Assembly (NCBI RefSeq): GCF_021648885.1
Contig: NZ_JAKJHZ010000005.1
Location: 372,001-436,000 of the forward strand
Reading direction: 5' to 3'
DNA length: 64,000 bases
DNA from: Nocardioides potassii
GTDB lineage: Bacteria; Actinomycetota; Actinomycetes; Propionibacteriales; Nocardioidaceae
The notes beneath the pieces were generated by a model. The model searched no databases and had not been told where the DNA came from. It was given only the letters and a program-made list of their open reading frames with translations. The position numbers were made by a program, and so were the translations under genes. This document shows positions 43,472 to 53,375 of the stretch, in pieces (positions within the stretch are counted from its first letter, which is position 1; every line of letters starts with the position of its first letter).

Positions 43472-44595
43472 AGCCCGACCCGCGACCGGATCTCGGCGAC
43501 GACATCCGGCAGCACGTCGCAGAAGGCGTCGACGTCGGCGCGGGTCGCGTCGCGCTGCAGGGAGAGCCGGACGTTGCCGTGGGTCAGCACCCCCATCGCC
43601 TCCAGCACGTGGCTCGGGGTGAGGGTCGAGGCGGTGCAGGCCGAGCCGCTCGCGATGCCGAAGCCGCGGCGGTCGAGCTCGGTCACCAGCGCCTCCCCGT
43701 CGACGTAGAGGCACGAGAACGTCACCACGTGGGGGAGCCGGCGCACCGGGTCGCCCACGACCTCCACGTCGGGCACCTCCGCGGCCACCCGACGCCGTAC
43801 GACGTCCACGAGGTCGTGGTGGCGCGCGTTGACCTCCTCGCGCTGGGCCACCACCGCCTGGAGCGCGGCGGCGGCGGCGAGCACCGCCGGGATGTTCTCG
43901 AAGCCGGTCGAGCGCTCGTCCACGCGGTCGTCGCCGGGGAAGGGGTTGCGCCACCGCGCCCGCGTCCGCACCAGCAGCACGCCCACCCCGGCCGGGCCGC
44001 CCCACTTGTGCGCCGAGCCCGCCGCGGCCGCCCACCCGGACGGCAGCGCGAGGCGGCCCATCGAGGCGCAGGCGTCGGTGAAGAGGGGGACGTCCGGCGG
44101 CAGGTCGAGGCGGCCTACCGGCTGGACCGTCCCGACCTCGTGGTTCGCGCTCTGGACGGCGACGACGGCGACCTCCGGTCGCACCGCGCGAGCACGCACC
44201 TCGGCCGGGTCGACGCGACCGTCCTTGTCGACGGGCACCTCCTCGCCCCGCCCGGACCACTCGACGGCGTGCCGGACGGCGGAGTGCTCGACGGCGGAGT
44301 GGACGACCAGGTCGCCGCGTCGGGCGCCTCGCACGAGCCCCAGCAGCCCGAGGTGTGTGGCGTGGGTGCCGCTGGGGGTGAAGGTCACCTCGTCGGCGCG
44401 GACCCCGAGCGCGCCGGCCGTCGCCTCGCGTGCGTTGTCCAGCAGCAGCCGGGCCTCGCGGCCGGCGCGGTGGAGCCTGCGGGGGTCGGCGTACCCCCGG
44501 TCGAGCGCCGCGAGCAGCACCTCGCGAGCGGCCGGGTGCAGTGGCGCCGCGGACGCGCTGTCGAGGTCGCCCTGCGCAGGCACGGACCCGGTCAC
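43468..44595 (-). CDS. Cysteine desulfurase (NifS/IscS-like)
   Basis: This 375-aa PLP enzyme takes sulfur from cysteine. It starts DSASAAPLHPAAREVLLAAL and has FTPSGTHATHLGLLG and the PLP Lys in AGSAHKWGGPAG. The catalytic Cys is in SGSACTAS, with RLSLQRDATRADVD near the C-terminus. GTG 44595 is chosen; the open frame continues upstream toward ctaC without similarity. Coupled to a TusA gene. It is divergent from ctaC, 130 bp apart. Confidence 0.9.
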   Translation of the reverse strand: MTGSVPAQGDLDSASAAPLHPAAREVLLAALDRGYADPRRLHRAGREARLLLDNAREATAGALGVRADEVTFTPSGTHATHLGLLGLVRGARRGDLVVHSAVEHSAVRHAVEWSGRGEEVPVDKDGRVDPAEVRARAVRPEVAVVAVQSANHEVGTVQPVGRLDLPPDVPLFTDACASMGRLALPSGWAAAAGSAHKWGGPAGVGVLLVRTRARWRNPFPGDDRVDERSTGFENIPAVLAAAAALQAVVAQREEVNARHHDLVDVVRRRVAAEVPDVEVVGDPVRRLPHVVTFSCLYVDGEALVTELDRRGFGIASGSACTASTLTPSHVLEAMGVLTHGNVRLSLQRDATRADVDAFCDVLPDVVAEIRSRVGL

Positions 44596-44682
44596 AGCCC
44601 GAACTGTGCCACGTACGCGGTCGGGCGGGGCGTGTATCCCACGACACCCGACCCTGCCCCGCACGACGGGCGCGGTTGGGGA

Positions 44683-44723
44683 TACTCTGTGCAGGTCTGA
44701 GAAGGACCGAGAGAGAGGCTCGT
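44683..44723 (+). promoter_or_regulatory. Promoter and ribosome site of ctaC
   Basis: TACTCT (44683-44688) is a good -10, with a start near 44695. The leader of about 30 nt carries GAGAGAGG (44711-44718), 8 nt before the GTG start at 44726. Confidence 0.5.
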
Positions 44724-44725
44724 CA

Positions 44726-45640
44726 GTGGGTCTGCAAGTCCCCAAGATCGCGGGCGCGCCTGCACGGCGCGTCCTGAGGGTCGCGGTGCTCGGCGCGGCG
44801 ATGCTCGTGCTCGCCGGCTGCTCCGAGGCCGACCAGCACCAGATCAAGAACCTCGCGATGCCCGACCGCATCACCGAGCAGGGTCCCTACACCTATGAGC
44901 TCTGGAAGTGGGCCTGGGTCGCCGCGATGATCACCGGCGTCATCGTCTGGGGCCTGATCTTCTACGCGGTGGTCAAGTTCCGCCGGCGCAGCGACGACGA
45001 GGTCCCGAGGCAGACGCGCTACAACCTGCCCCTCGAGGTCTTCTACACGATCGCCCCGGTCCTGATGTGCATCGTGTTCTTCTTCCACACCGTGCGCGTG
45101 CAGGACATCCAGACCGAGCTCAGCACGCCCGACGTCACCGTCGAGGTGACCGGTCAGCAGTGGTCGTGGACCTTCAACCACGGCGTCGGCGAGGAGAACC
45201 CAGACGCCACCGGTGAACCGGGCGACTACGCCTACGGCTCCTACGTCTACACCTCCGGTGACGGCAGCGAGATCCCGACGCTCGTGCTGCCCGTCGACCA
45301 GCGCATCCAGTTCAACCTGCGCTCGCCCGACGTGATCCACAACTTCGGCGTGCCGTCGTTCCTCACCCGCATGGACGTCATCCCCGGCCGCATCAACAAG
45401 CTGCAGGTGACGCCCACCGTCGAGGGCGACTACGTCGGCAAGTGCTACGAGCTCTGCGGTGTCTACCACTCGCGGATGCTCTTCAAGGTGAAGGTCGTCA
45501 GCCAGGAGGAGTACGAGCAGTACAAGTCCGACCTGGCCGACGCAGGCAACACGGCCGAGCAGCCCCTGATCGGTGGCGCCGACACGACCACGCAGGCCGG
45601 CCTCGCCGAGGACGACAACCAGGAAGGGAGCCAGGAGTGA
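44726..45640 (+). CDS. ctaC: Cytochrome c oxidase subunit II
   Basis: Subunit II of the aa3 oxidase holds the CuA centre that takes electrons from QcrC. The 304-aa lipoprotein has a signal with lipobox LAGC, two membrane helices (about 52-75 and 100-125), [12 protein letters not shown], and the CuA ligands in [12 protein letters not shown] plus His in [11 protein letters not shown] tail of about 40 hydrophilic residues follows. The GTG start is at 44726. It opens ctaC-ctaD-ctaF, each pair overlapping. Confidence 0.97.
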   Translation: MGLQVPKIAGAPARRVLRVAVLGAAMLVLAGCSEADQHQIKNLAMPDRITEQGPYTYELWKWAWVAAMITGVIVWGLIFYAVVKFRRRSDDEVPRQTRYNLPLEVFYTIAPVLMCIVFFFHTVRVQDIQTELSTPDVTVEVTGQQWSWTFNHGVGEENPDATGEPGDYAYGSYVYTSGDGSEIPTLVLPVDQRIQFNLRSPDVIHNFGVPSFLTRMDVIPGRINKLQVTPTVEGDYVGKCYELCGVYHSRMLFKVKVVSQEEYEQYKSDLADAGNTAEQPLIGGADTTTQAGLAEDDNQEGSQE

Positions 45641-47418
45641 GCGCCCCCACGATCAACCGGCCCGCCGCACACACGCCGGGCGGTGAGCCGCCGCGCAAGG
45701 CCCTGGGCCAGCAGGTCGTCCGCATCCTGACGACCACCGACCACAAGCTCATCGGCAAGCTCTACCTCGGCACGTCGTTCGCGTGGTTCCTCATCGCGGG
45801 CCTGATGGCCATGCTGATCCGCTCCGAGCTGGCCTACCCCGGTCAGCAGGTCGTGAGCGAGCAGCTCTACAACCAGCTCTTCACGATGCACGGCACGATC
45901 ATGCTGCTGCTGTTCGCGACGCCGCTGTTCTTCGGCTTCGCCAACGTCATCATGCCGCTGCAGATCGGGGCGCCCGACGTGGCGTTCCCGCGCCTCAACA
46001 TGTTCAGCTACTGGCTGTTCCTCTTCGGTGGCCTCATCGCCGCCTCGGGCTTCCTGACGCCCCAGGGCGCGGCCGACTTCGGGTGGTTCGCCTACACGCC
46101 GCTCTCCGACGCCGTACGCAGTCCGGGCGTCGGTGGCGACCTCTGGATCATGGGCCTCTGGATGGCCGGTCTCGGCTCGATCCTCGGTGGCGTCAACTTC
46201 ATCACCACGATCATCTGCATGCGCGCGCCCGGCATGACGATGTTCCGGATGCCGATCTTCGTCTGGAACACGCTGATCACCAGCATGCTCGTGATCATGG
46301 TGTTCCCGATCCTCGCGGGCGCCCTGCTCTCGCTCGAGGCCGACCGCATCCTCGGCGCCCACGTCTTCGACCCGTCGCACGGCGGGCCGGTCCTGTGGCA
46401 GCACCTGTTCTGGTTCTTCGGGCACCCGGAGGTCTACATCATCGCGCTGCCGTTCTTCGGCATCATCTCCGAGATCCTGCCGGTCTTCAGCCGCAAGCCG
46501 ATCTTCGGCTACGTCGGCCTGGTGGCCGCCACGCTCGGCATCGCGATGCTGTCGGTGGCCGTGTGGGCCCACCACATGTTCGTCACCGGCGCGGTCGACC
46601 TGCCGTTCTTCTCCGGCATGACGTTCCTCATCGCCGTACCCACCGGCGTGAAGTTCTTCAACTGGATCGGCACGATGTGGGGCGGGTCCCTGTCCTTCGA
46701 CACCCCGATGCTGTGGTCGATCGGCTTCCTGACGACCTTCCTCTTCGGTGGTCTCACCGGCGTGATCCTGGCCAGCCCGCCGCTCGACTTCCACGTGTCC
46801 GACTCCTACTTCGTCGTCGCGCACTTCCACTACGTCGTCTTCGGCACCGTCGTGTTCGCGATGTTCGCCGGGTTCTACTTCTGGTGGCCCAAGATGACCG
46901 GCAAGATGCTCGACGAGCGTCTGGGCAAGCTGCACTTCTGGATCCTGTTCGTGGGCTTCCACACCACGTTCCTCGTGCAGCACTGGCTCGGTGTCGAGGG
47001 CATGCCCCGTCGCTACGCTGACTACCTGCCCGAGGACGGCTTCACCACGCTCAACCAGATCTCCACGGTCGGGGCGTTCCTGCTCGGTGCGTCGACGCTG
47101 CCGTTCCTCTACAACGTCTACGTGTCGGCCAAGGGCCCGAAGATCGAGGTCGACGACCCGTGGGGCTGGGGCCGTTCGCTCGAGTGGGCGACCAGCTGCC
47201 CGCCGCCGCGGCACAACTTCCACTCGCTCCCGCGCATCCGCTCGGAGTCGCCGGCCTTCGACCTGCACCACCCCGAGATCGCGCTCATGGAGCTCCACGA
47301 GCACGATGCCGAGCGCAACGGCAACGTCGCCGACGCACCCGAGGTGCACGGCCGCGAGGAGCTGCTGCAGGAGCGCATCGACAACGACGACACCCGTCAC
47401 GAGGGAGACGACCGATGA
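45637..47418 (+). CDS. ctaD: Cytochrome c oxidase subunit I
   Basis: This is the heme-copper core that reduces O2 and pumps protons. The 593-aa protein has 12 membrane helices, heme a ligand in MHGTIML, the CuB His and cross-linked Tyr in [13 protein letters not shown], the CuB His pair in WAHHMFVTG, and heme ligands in [11 protein letters not shown] long charged C-terminal tail (about 60 residues) is normal in actinobacteria. GTG at 45637 overlaps the ctaC stop. Confidence 0.98.
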   Translation: MSAPTINRPAAHTPGGEPPRKALGQQVVRILTTTDHKLIGKLYLGTSFAWFLIAGLMAMLIRSELAYPGQQVVSEQLYNQLFTMHGTIMLLLFATPLFFGFANVIMPLQIGAPDVAFPRLNMFSYWLFLFGGLIAASGFLTPQGAADFGWFAYTPLSDAVRSPGVGGDLWIMGLWMAGLGSILGGVNFITTIICMRAPGMTMFRMPIFVWNTLITSMLVIMVFPILAGALLSLEADRILGAHVFDPSHGGPVLWQHLFWFFGHPEVYIIALPFFGIISEILPVFSRKPIFGYVGLVAATLGIAMLSVAVWAHHMFVTGAVDLPFFSGMTFLIAVPTGVKFFNWIGTMWGGSLSFDTPMLWSIGFLTTFLFGGLTGVILASPPLDFHVSDSYFVVAHFHYVVFGTVVFAMFAGFYFWWPKMTGKMLDERLGKLHFWILFVGFHTTFLVQHWLGVEGMPRRYADYLPEDGFTTLNQISTVGAFLLGASTLPFLYNVYVSAKGPKIEVDDPWGWGRSLEWATSCPPPRHNFHSLPRIRSESPAFDLHHPEIALMELHEHDAERNGNVADAPEVHGREELLQERIDNDDTRHEGDDR

Positions 47419-47813
47419 AGGCAGAGGCCTGGGTCTTCGGCATCACCGCGCTGTTCGTCGCGGTCGTCGCGCCCGCCTACTGGTTCCTCACCGAGGACCC
47501 GACCGGCACGTCCGCGCTCGTCATGACCGCGCTGCTCTTCGGCATGGTCACCCTCTACCTCGGGTTCCACGCCTCGCGCATGGACCCGCGGCCGGAGGAC
47601 CGCAAGGAGGGCGACATCGCCGACGGTGCCGGCGAGCTGGGCTTCTTCCCGCCCTACTCGTGGTGGCCGCTGTGGTGCGCCCTCGCCCTCGGCGTGGTCG
47701 TCTACGGCACCGCGCTCGCCGCCTGGTGGCTGGTCTTCATCGGCTTCGCCGTCGGAGCCATCGTGCTGTGCGGGTTCATCTTCGAGTACTACCGCGGTGA
47801 GCACGCTCACTGA
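47415..47813 (+). CDS. ctaF: Cytochrome c oxidase subunit IV (actinobacterial CtaF)
   Basis: This 132-aa small subunit is specific to the actinobacterial bc1-aa3 supercomplex. It has four membrane segments (about 5-25, 33-52, 80-100, 105-125), the [17 protein letters not shown] motif and a C-terminal [13 protein letters not shown] at 47415 overlaps the ctaD stop. A terminator follows. Confidence 0.92.
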   Translation: MKAEAWVFGITALFVAVVAPAYWFLTEDPTGTSALVMTALLFGMVTLYLGFHASRMDPRPEDRKEGDIADGAGELGFFPPYSWWPLWCALALGVVVYGTALAAWWLVFIGFAVGAIVLCGFIFEYYRGEHAH

Positions 47814-47826
47814 CCGCGCCTTTTAG

Positions 47827-47866
47827 AGAAGGGCCCGTCCGCGACGTACGCTGGACGGGTTCTTCT
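47827..47866 (+). terminator. Terminator of ctaCDF
   Basis: A 14-bp stem with two G-T wobbles (47827-47840 / 47853-47866) and a 12-nt loop lies 13 bp after ctaF. Confidence 0.7.
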
Positions 47867-47899
47867 GATTTCGGGTCACCAACACTGGGGGTACGTCGC

Positions 47900-49129
47900 A
47901 TGCGCACTCGTGCGTCCGCTCACCTGCGCCCCGCGGGACGTCGTACGACGCTCGCGGCCGCGCTGCTCGTCCTGGCCGGCGGGCTCGCGGCGTGCAGCTC
48001 GACGACCGACGGCGCTGCCGGTCCCGGTGGGTCGGGCGGGTCGGGCGCGACCTCGGGATCGGAGTCTCCCAAGCCCGAGCCCGTGCGGATCGCGACGAGC
48101 TTCACCGACGCCGCCGCCGTCCCGATCGACGGCCCGCTGACCGTCTCCGCCGAGGGCGGGACGCTCGACACGGTGCAGGTGACGTCGCCGGCCGGTGCCG
48201 TCGCCGGAGACGTCGCAGGCGACACGTGGACCGCCTCCGACCGCCTCGAGCCCGGCACCGACTACAGCATCACGGCGTCGACGACCCGCAGCGACGGACG
48301 CAAGGTCGAGCGCACGCGGAGCTTCCACACCGTCGACCTCTCCCTCGACCAGCAGACCTTCGCCTCGATCGCGCCGCTCGACGGCGAGACGGTGGGCGTC
48401 GGGATGCCGGTCATCGTCACCTTCGACGTCCCCGTGACCGACAAGGCGCTGTTCGAGAAGCACATGCACGTCACCAGCACCCCCGCCCAGAAGGGTTCCT
48501 GGTACTGGATGAGCGACACCGAGGCGCACTACCGCCCGGCGGCGTACTGGAAGGCCGGCACCGACGTGTCGGTCGACCTCGACCTCAACAGCCTGCCCGC
48601 CGGCAACGGCATCTACGGCCAGGAGTCGCGGAAGATCGACTTCACGATCGGCGACGCGCACGTCTACAAGGTCGACGCGCAGACCCACCAGATGCAGGTC
48701 TTCTCCAACGGCAAGCTCCTGCGGACGCTGCCGATCACCACCGGCAAGCCCGGCTTCGTCACCCGGTCCGGCACCAAGGTGATCATCGAGAAGTTCGACG
48801 AGAAGCGGATGAACTCCGAGACCGTCGGCATCAACCGCAACAGCCCCGACGCCTACGACATCGACGACGTCCAGTGGGCGATGCGGGTGACCTTCTCGGG
48901 CGAGTTCATCCACGCCGCACCGTGGTCGGTCGGCTCGCAGGGCTACGCCAACGTCTCCCACGGCTGCACGGGCATGTCGACCGCCGACGCGGGCTGGCTC
49001 TACGCCATGAGCCGTCGCGGTGACGTCGTCGAGTACACCGGCACCGACCGCCAGATGACTCTCCAGAACGGCTACGGCGACTGGAACCTCTCCTTCCGCG
49101 ACTGGAGGTCCGGCTCCGCCCTCTCCTGA
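47900..49129 (+). CDS. L,D-transpeptidase lipoprotein
   Basis: This 409-aa enzyme makes 3-3 cross-links in peptidoglycan. It has a lipoprotein signal (LVLAGGLAACSS lipobox), a Gly/Ser linker and two Ig-like domains (about 60-240). A YkuD domain follows with the catalytic motif HAAPWSVGSQGYANVSHGCTGMS-type (His, then SHGC with nucleophile Cys). Layout matches mycobacterial LdtMt2. Location is the cell envelope. It lies just after the cytochrome oxidase genes but with its own start region. Confidence 0.94.
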   Translation: MRTRASAHLRPAGRRTTLAAALLVLAGGLAACSSTTDGAAGPGGSGGSGATSGSESPKPEPVRIATSFTDAAAVPIDGPLTVSAEGGTLDTVQVTSPAGAVAGDVAGDTWTASDRLEPGTDYSITASTTRSDGRKVERTRSFHTVDLSLDQQTFASIAPLDGETVGVGMPVIVTFDVPVTDKALFEKHMHVTSTPAQKGSWYWMSDTEAHYRPAAYWKAGTDVSVDLDLNSLPAGNGIYGQESRKIDFTIGDAHVYKVDAQTHQMQVFSNGKLLRTLPITTGKPGFVTRSGTKVIIEKFDEKRMNSETVGINRNSPDAYDIDDVQWAMRVTFSGEFIHAAPWSVGSQGYANVSHGCTGMSTADAGWLYAMSRRGDVVEYTGTDRQMTLQNGYGDWNLSFRDWRSGSALS

Positions 49130-49194
49130 TCCGAAGGCCCGTTCTCACCCGCCTGCACACCGAAAACCGGCGGTGCAACGGGTTTGCGGGTCCG

Positions 49195-49245
49195 TAGGGT
49201 CCCCGTCGGTCCGCACATCGCGGACGTCGGAGAGAAGGAAGGACG
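49195..49245 (+). promoter_or_regulatory. Promoter and ribosome site of rtcB
   Basis: TAGGGT (49195-49200) is a likely -10. The leader carries AGAAGGAAGGA about 5 nt before the ATG at 49246, an unusually strong Shine-Dalgarno for this window. Confidence 0.5.
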
Positions 49246-50409
49246 ATGGAGAACCTGACCCCGACGCTCATCAGCTGGGCGTCGATCCTGGAGGACGGCA
49301 CGCGTGCCCAGGCGGAGCAGACGGCACGCATGCCGTTCATCCACCCGCACGTGGCGCTGATGCCCGACGCGCACCTCGGACTGGGCGCCACGGTGGGATC
49401 CGTGATCCCGACCGTCGGTGCGATCATGCCGGCGGCCGTGGGCGTGGACATCGGCTGCGGCATGATCGCCGTGCGCACCCAGTACGCCACCGACGACCTG
49501 CCTGCCGACCGGGTGCCGGTCCGTCAGGCCATCGAGCGGGCGATCCCGCTCAACGCCGGTGCCGCGAACCGCACGATCAGCCGCGAGCACACCGAGCAGC
49601 GGCTCGAGCAGCTCCGCAGCCTCGCCGAGGACGCCGGGTTCGACCCCGCGTCCTACGCGCGGCGCTGGGACCTGCAGCTGGGCACCCTGGGGTCGGGCAA
49701 CCACTTCATCGAGGTGACGGCGGACGAGTCCGGGGGAGTGTGGCTGTTCCTGCACTCCGGCTCGCGCGGGGTGGGCAACAAGATCGCCCAGAAGCACATC
49801 GCCGTAGCGCGCGAGCTGTGCGCGGGGGAGGACCTGCCCGACCGTGACCTGGCCTACCTGACCGAGGGCACGGCCGAGTTCGACGCCTACGTCCGCGAGG
49901 TGCGGTGGGCGCAGACCTACGCCCTCCTCAACCGCGAGGAGATGATGGACCGGGTCGTCCGGCAGTTCGGCGAGTGGGTCGGCGGCGAGGTGGAGCGGGT
50001 GGAGGAGATCAACTGCCACCACAACTACACCGAGCGCGAGCATCACTACGGTCGCGAGGTGTGGGCCTCCCGCAAGGGCGCCATCAATGCCGAGCAGGGC
50101 CGGCCCGGCCTGATCCCGGGTTCGATGGGCACGGCGTCGTACGTCGTGATCGGGAAGGGCGACGTCGCCTCCCTCAGCTCCGCGCCGCACGGAGCAGGGC
50201 GTCAGTACTCCCGGACGCGAGCACGGAAGACGTTCACGGCTGACGATCTCCGTGCCGCGATGGCGGGCATCGAGTACCGCGACACCGACGCGTTCATCGA
50301 CGAGATCCCGGCGGCCTACAAGGACATCGACCAGGTCATGGCCGACGCCGCCGACCTCGTCGAGGTGCGGCACGTGCTCCGGCAGCTGGTGAACGTCAAG
50401 GGCGACTGA
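49246..50409 (+). CDS. rtcB: RNA-splicing ligase RtcB
   Basis: RtcB joins RNA 2',3'-cyclic phosphate or 3'-phosphate ends to 5'-OH ends with GTP. The 387-aa protein has the manganese and GTP motifs VGVDIGCGM, GTLGSGNHFIE, INCHHNYTE, PGSMGTASYV and SAPHGAGRQYSR with the guanylated His. Length fits the short bacterial class. No archease, rtcA or rtcR is nearby, so it stands alone. RNA repair after damage is the likely role. Confidence 0.95.
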   Translation: MENLTPTLISWASILEDGTRAQAEQTARMPFIHPHVALMPDAHLGLGATVGSVIPTVGAIMPAAVGVDIGCGMIAVRTQYATDDLPADRVPVRQAIERAIPLNAGAANRTISREHTEQRLEQLRSLAEDAGFDPASYARRWDLQLGTLGSGNHFIEVTADESGGVWLFLHSGSRGVGNKIAQKHIAVARELCAGEDLPDRDLAYLTEGTAEFDAYVREVRWAQTYALLNREEMMDRVVRQFGEWVGGEVERVEEINCHHNYTEREHHYGREVWASRKGAINAEQGRPGLIPGSMGTASYVVIGKGDVASLSSAPHGAGRQYSRTRARKTFTADDLRAAMAGIEYRDTDAFIDEIPAAYKDIDQVMADAADLVEVRHVLRQLVNVKGD

Positions 50410-50429
50410 CCAGGCCCGCGCAGGACGAC

Positions 50430-50459
50430 GAAGGGCCCGCCGGATCCGGCGGGCCCTTC
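50430..50459. terminator. Perfect 30-bp palindrome between rtcB and qcrB
   Basis: Fifteen bases each side of 50444/50445 are complementary (left arm GAAGGGCCCGCCGGA). It separates convergent rtcB and qcrB (stop at 50476) and should terminate both. Confidence 0.85.
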
Positions 50460-50475
50460 CTCGTGCGTGCTCGAC

Positions 50476-52230
50476 TCAGTGGTCGCGGAGCGGGACCTCG
50501 TCGGTGTCCCGGAGGCGGTGGTCGTCGAACTGGTGACCATCGGCCGGGTGGTCGAGACCCGACTGGAGCTCCGCCTCGTGCTCGGCGTGGTGGTGGCCCT
50601 CCTCGAGCTCGGCGCGGGTGGGCTTCTGCACGTTGTGCTGGTACATCCAGGACGAGAGCCTGGCACGCACCTTCTCCGAGCGGGAGTTCGGTGCCGCCAC
50701 GCCCGAGGCGTCCGTGTCACCCTCGACCGCGTAGATCTCGTCGCGGTCGCGCGCGGTGAGCGTGTAGGCGCTCGTCGGGTTGATCGGCAGGTGCCGCTCG
50801 GCGTACTGGCCCGAGGCCGAGCGGGTGATGATGCCCGTCTCGTAGCCGTGGAGCAGCTTCTCGTTGTCGCTGCGCTGCAGCGAGATGCACCAGCGTCGCG
50901 TGATCCAGAACGCCAGCAGCGGACCGAGGAAGATGGCGCCGCGCATGAAGTAGGTGATCTGGTTGATGCTCGCGTGCAGCTTGATCGCGATGATGTCGTT
51001 GCCGCCGGCTGCCCAGGCGAGGCCGTAGAACGTCATCAGGGCCACCATGACCGCGGTACGCGTCGGGGCGTTGCGCGGGCGCTGCAGGAGGTGGTGGTCG
51101 CGCTTGTCACCGGTGATCCAGCCCTCCACGAAGGGGAGCAGCATCAAGATGACGAGCATGAGCGGCGGGACCAGGAGGATCGGGATCAGGACGTTCCACG
51201 AGATCGTGTAGCCGAAGATCACCGTCTCCATGTGGCTGGGCATGATGCGCAGCAGGCCGTCGGGCCAGCCCATGTACCAGTCGGGCTGCGAACCGGCCGT
51301 CACCTTGGTGGGGTCGTAGGGCCCGAACTTCCACACCGGGTTGATCGACATCAGGCCGCCCATCAGGGCGATGACGCCGAAGACCATGAAGAAGAAGCCA
51401 CCGGCCTTGGCGGCGTAGACGGGCAGCATCGGGTAGCCGACGACGTTCTGCTCGGTGCGGCCGGGGCCGGGCCACTGCGTGTGCTTGTGGTAGACGAGCA
51501 GCAGCATGTGGGCCGCGATCAGCGCGAGCAGGATGCCCGGGATCAGCAGCACGTGGACGATGTAGAGGCGCGGGATGATCGACTCACCGGGGAACTCGCC
51601 GCCGAAGAGCAGGAACGACATGTAGGTCCCGGCGACGGGCGTGGCCTTCAGGAAGCCGTCCGCGGCCCGGATGCCGGTGCCGGAGAGCAGGTCGTCGGGC
51701 AGCGAGTAGCCGGTGAAGCCCTCGAGGGTGCCCAGCAGCAGCAGGATGCAGCCGATGACCCAGTTGAGCTCGCGCGGCTTGCGGTAGGCGCCGGTGAAGG
51801 CGACTCGGAGCAGGTGCACCATCATCGAGGCGATGAAGATCATGGCCGCCCAGTGGTGCATCTGCCGCATGAGCAGGCCGCCGCGCACGTCGAAGGAGAT
51901 GTGCAGGGCCGAGGCCATCGCCGAGGACATGTCGATGCCCCGGAGCTGGTCGTAGGAACCCTCGTAGGTCACCTCGCCCATCGACGGGTCGAACCACAGG
52001 GTGAGGAACACGCCGGTCAGGAGCAGCACGACGAAGCTCCACAGCGCGATCTCGCCGAGCATGAACGACCAGTGGTCGGGGAAGACCTTGCGCAGGTTCT
52101 TCTTCATCGCCGTGGCCAGGCCGAGGCGGTCGTCGGCCCACGAGGCCAGCGAGCCGGCCGGGCTCGGCTTCGATGCGGTCGCGGCGTCCGTGCGGTTGCT
52201 CGTCGCGACCTTGCTGGTGTCGACGCTCAC
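50476..52230 (-). CDS. qcrB: Cytochrome bc1 complex cytochrome b subunit
   Basis: QcrB holds hemes bL and bH and the quinol sites. The 584-aa protein has about nine membrane helices, heme-ligand His in MHHWAAMIF and VHLLRVAFTGAYRKPRE, then VHVLLIP and AHMLLLVYHKHTQ. The Qo motif is PDWYMGWPDG (PEWY variant). A His/Glu-rich C-terminal extension of over 100 residues is actinobacterial. GTG start overlaps the qcrA stop. It ends qcrC-qcrA-qcrB. Confidence 0.97.
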   Translation of the reverse strand: MSVDTSKVATSNRTDAATASKPSPAGSLASWADDRLGLATAMKKNLRKVFPDHWSFMLGEIALWSFVVLLLTGVFLTLWFDPSMGEVTYEGSYDQLRGIDMSSAMASALHISFDVRGGLLMRQMHHWAAMIFIASMMVHLLRVAFTGAYRKPRELNWVIGCILLLLGTLEGFTGYSLPDDLLSGTGIRAADGFLKATPVAGTYMSFLLFGGEFPGESIIPRLYIVHVLLIPGILLALIAAHMLLLVYHKHTQWPGPGRTEQNVVGYPMLPVYAAKAGGFFFMVFGVIALMGGLMSINPVWKFGPYDPTKVTAGSQPDWYMGWPDGLLRIMPSHMETVIFGYTISWNVLIPILLVPPLMLVILMLLPFVEGWITGDKRDHHLLQRPRNAPTRTAVMVALMTFYGLAWAAGGNDIIAIKLHASINQITYFMRGAIFLGPLLAFWITRRWCISLQRSDNEKLLHGYETGIITRSASGQYAERHLPINPTSAYTLTARDRDEIYAVEGDTDASGVAAPNSRSEKVRARLSSWMYQHNVQKPTRAELEEGHHHAEHEAELQSGLDHPADGHQFDDHRLRDTDEVPLRDH

Positions 52231-53375
52231 TGCTTCTCACGCTCCCAGTAGCTAGCCCCGATGGGCTCGGTGAAGTCGCTCTGCGCGACCAGGTAGCCCT
52301 CTCCGTCCACCTCGATGGGCAGCTGGGGGAGGGGGCGGGCAGCCGGACCGAAGACGACCTTGGCGGAGTCCGCGAGGTCGAAGGTCGACTGGTGGCACGG
52401 GCACAGCACGTGGTGCGTGGTGCGCTCGTAGAGGGAGATCGGGCACCCGACGTGGGTGCAGATCTTGGAGTAGCAGATGATCCCGTCGGCGGTCCACTTC
52501 TCCCGGCCCTTGCCGGCGGTGATGTCGTCGGGGTCCATCCGCACGATGATGATCGCGCCCTTGGCCTTCTGGACCTGCTTCTCGGCGCCGTGGAGCTCGG
52601 GGTAGCCGTTCTCCTCGGTCGGGAAGAGCGCCTCGGGGGCGGCGTTGATCAGGTCACCGACCTCGATCTCGCTGGCGAGGATCGGCGTGCCGACCACGTC
52701 GCGCACGAGCCGCATGCCCGGCTCCCAGATCGTGTGGGCGAGCTTGCCGATGTCGAGCTTGTCGCCCGGCGCGAGGTCGCGCAGCAGCACCACGGCCGGG
52801 AGGCCCAGGATGCCGACCGCGCCGATCATGGTGTTGCGCACGAGCGGGCGGCGGCCGATGCCCGCCTCGTCGAGGCCGTCGTTGAGCGCCTGGATCGTGG
52901 CGTCGCGGTCCTCCTGCGGGGAGGCGGCCGGGTGGCGCATCTCGATGATCTCGTGGTCGGCCATCAGCTTGCGGGCCAGGTGGATGATCCCGATGCCGAT
53001 GAACAGCAGCGACAGGCCGAGGGTCACGCCGAGCGCGACCGTCGAGGCCCCCATGCCGGCGAACGTGTCCCAGCTGTCGCCGACCGAGAGCGAGAAGTAG
53101 GCGACCACGAAGAGGACCGCGCTGATCATCGCCGCGACGAAGAGGCCGGCGATCTGGCGCTCGGCGCGCTTCTCGGCCTTCGGGTCGACGTCCGTCGGGC
53201 GCCACGTGTGCGGCGGCAGGCCCGGGTCGGCGATCGGCTCGGACTCGCGGTGCGACGGGACATGCGAGTCGTACGTCGCCGGCGTGGTGGAGCTCGAGCC
53301 TGCGGTCGCGCCGCTGCCCGCCGCCGGAGTGCCGTCGGGCGCGTTGACGGGGTGCTCGTGGCTGTCGTTGCTCAC
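52227..53375 (-). CDS. qcrA: Cytochrome bc1 complex Rieske iron-sulfur subunit
   Basis: QcrA carries the [2Fe-2S] centre moving electrons from quinol to QcrC. The 382-aa protein has a Ser/Thr/Pro-rich N-terminus, three membrane helices (about 78-100, 108-130, 195-215; actinobacterial type) and the Rieske motifs CTHVGCPI and CPCHQSTF. GTG at 53375 overlaps the qcrC stop (GTGA). QcrA and CtaD-linked subunits form a supercomplex in this phylum. Confidence 0.96.
   Translation of the reverse strand: MSNDSHEHPVNAPDGTPAAGSGATAGSSSTTPATYDSHVPSHRESEPIADPGLPPHTWRPTDVDPKAEKRAERQIAGLFVAAMISAVLFVVAYFSLSVGDSWDTFAGMGASTVALGVTLGLSLLFIGIGIIHLARKLMADHEIIEMRHPAASPQEDRDATIQALNDGLDEAGIGRRPLVRNTMIGAVGILGLPAVVLLRDLAPGDKLDIGKLAHTIWEPGMRLVRDVVGTPILASEIEVGDLINAAPEALFPTEENGYPELHGAEKQVQKAKGAIIIVRMDPDDITAGKGREKWTADGIICYSKICTHVGCPISLYERTTHHVLCPCHQSTFDLADSAKVVFGPAARPLPQLPIEVDGEGYLVAQSDFTEPIGASYWEREKQ

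Noticed and set aside
44596..44874. Longer N-terminus for the cysteine desulfurase
   Set aside because: The extra 93 residues overlap the ctaC start region antisense, lack similarity and contain no ribosome site.
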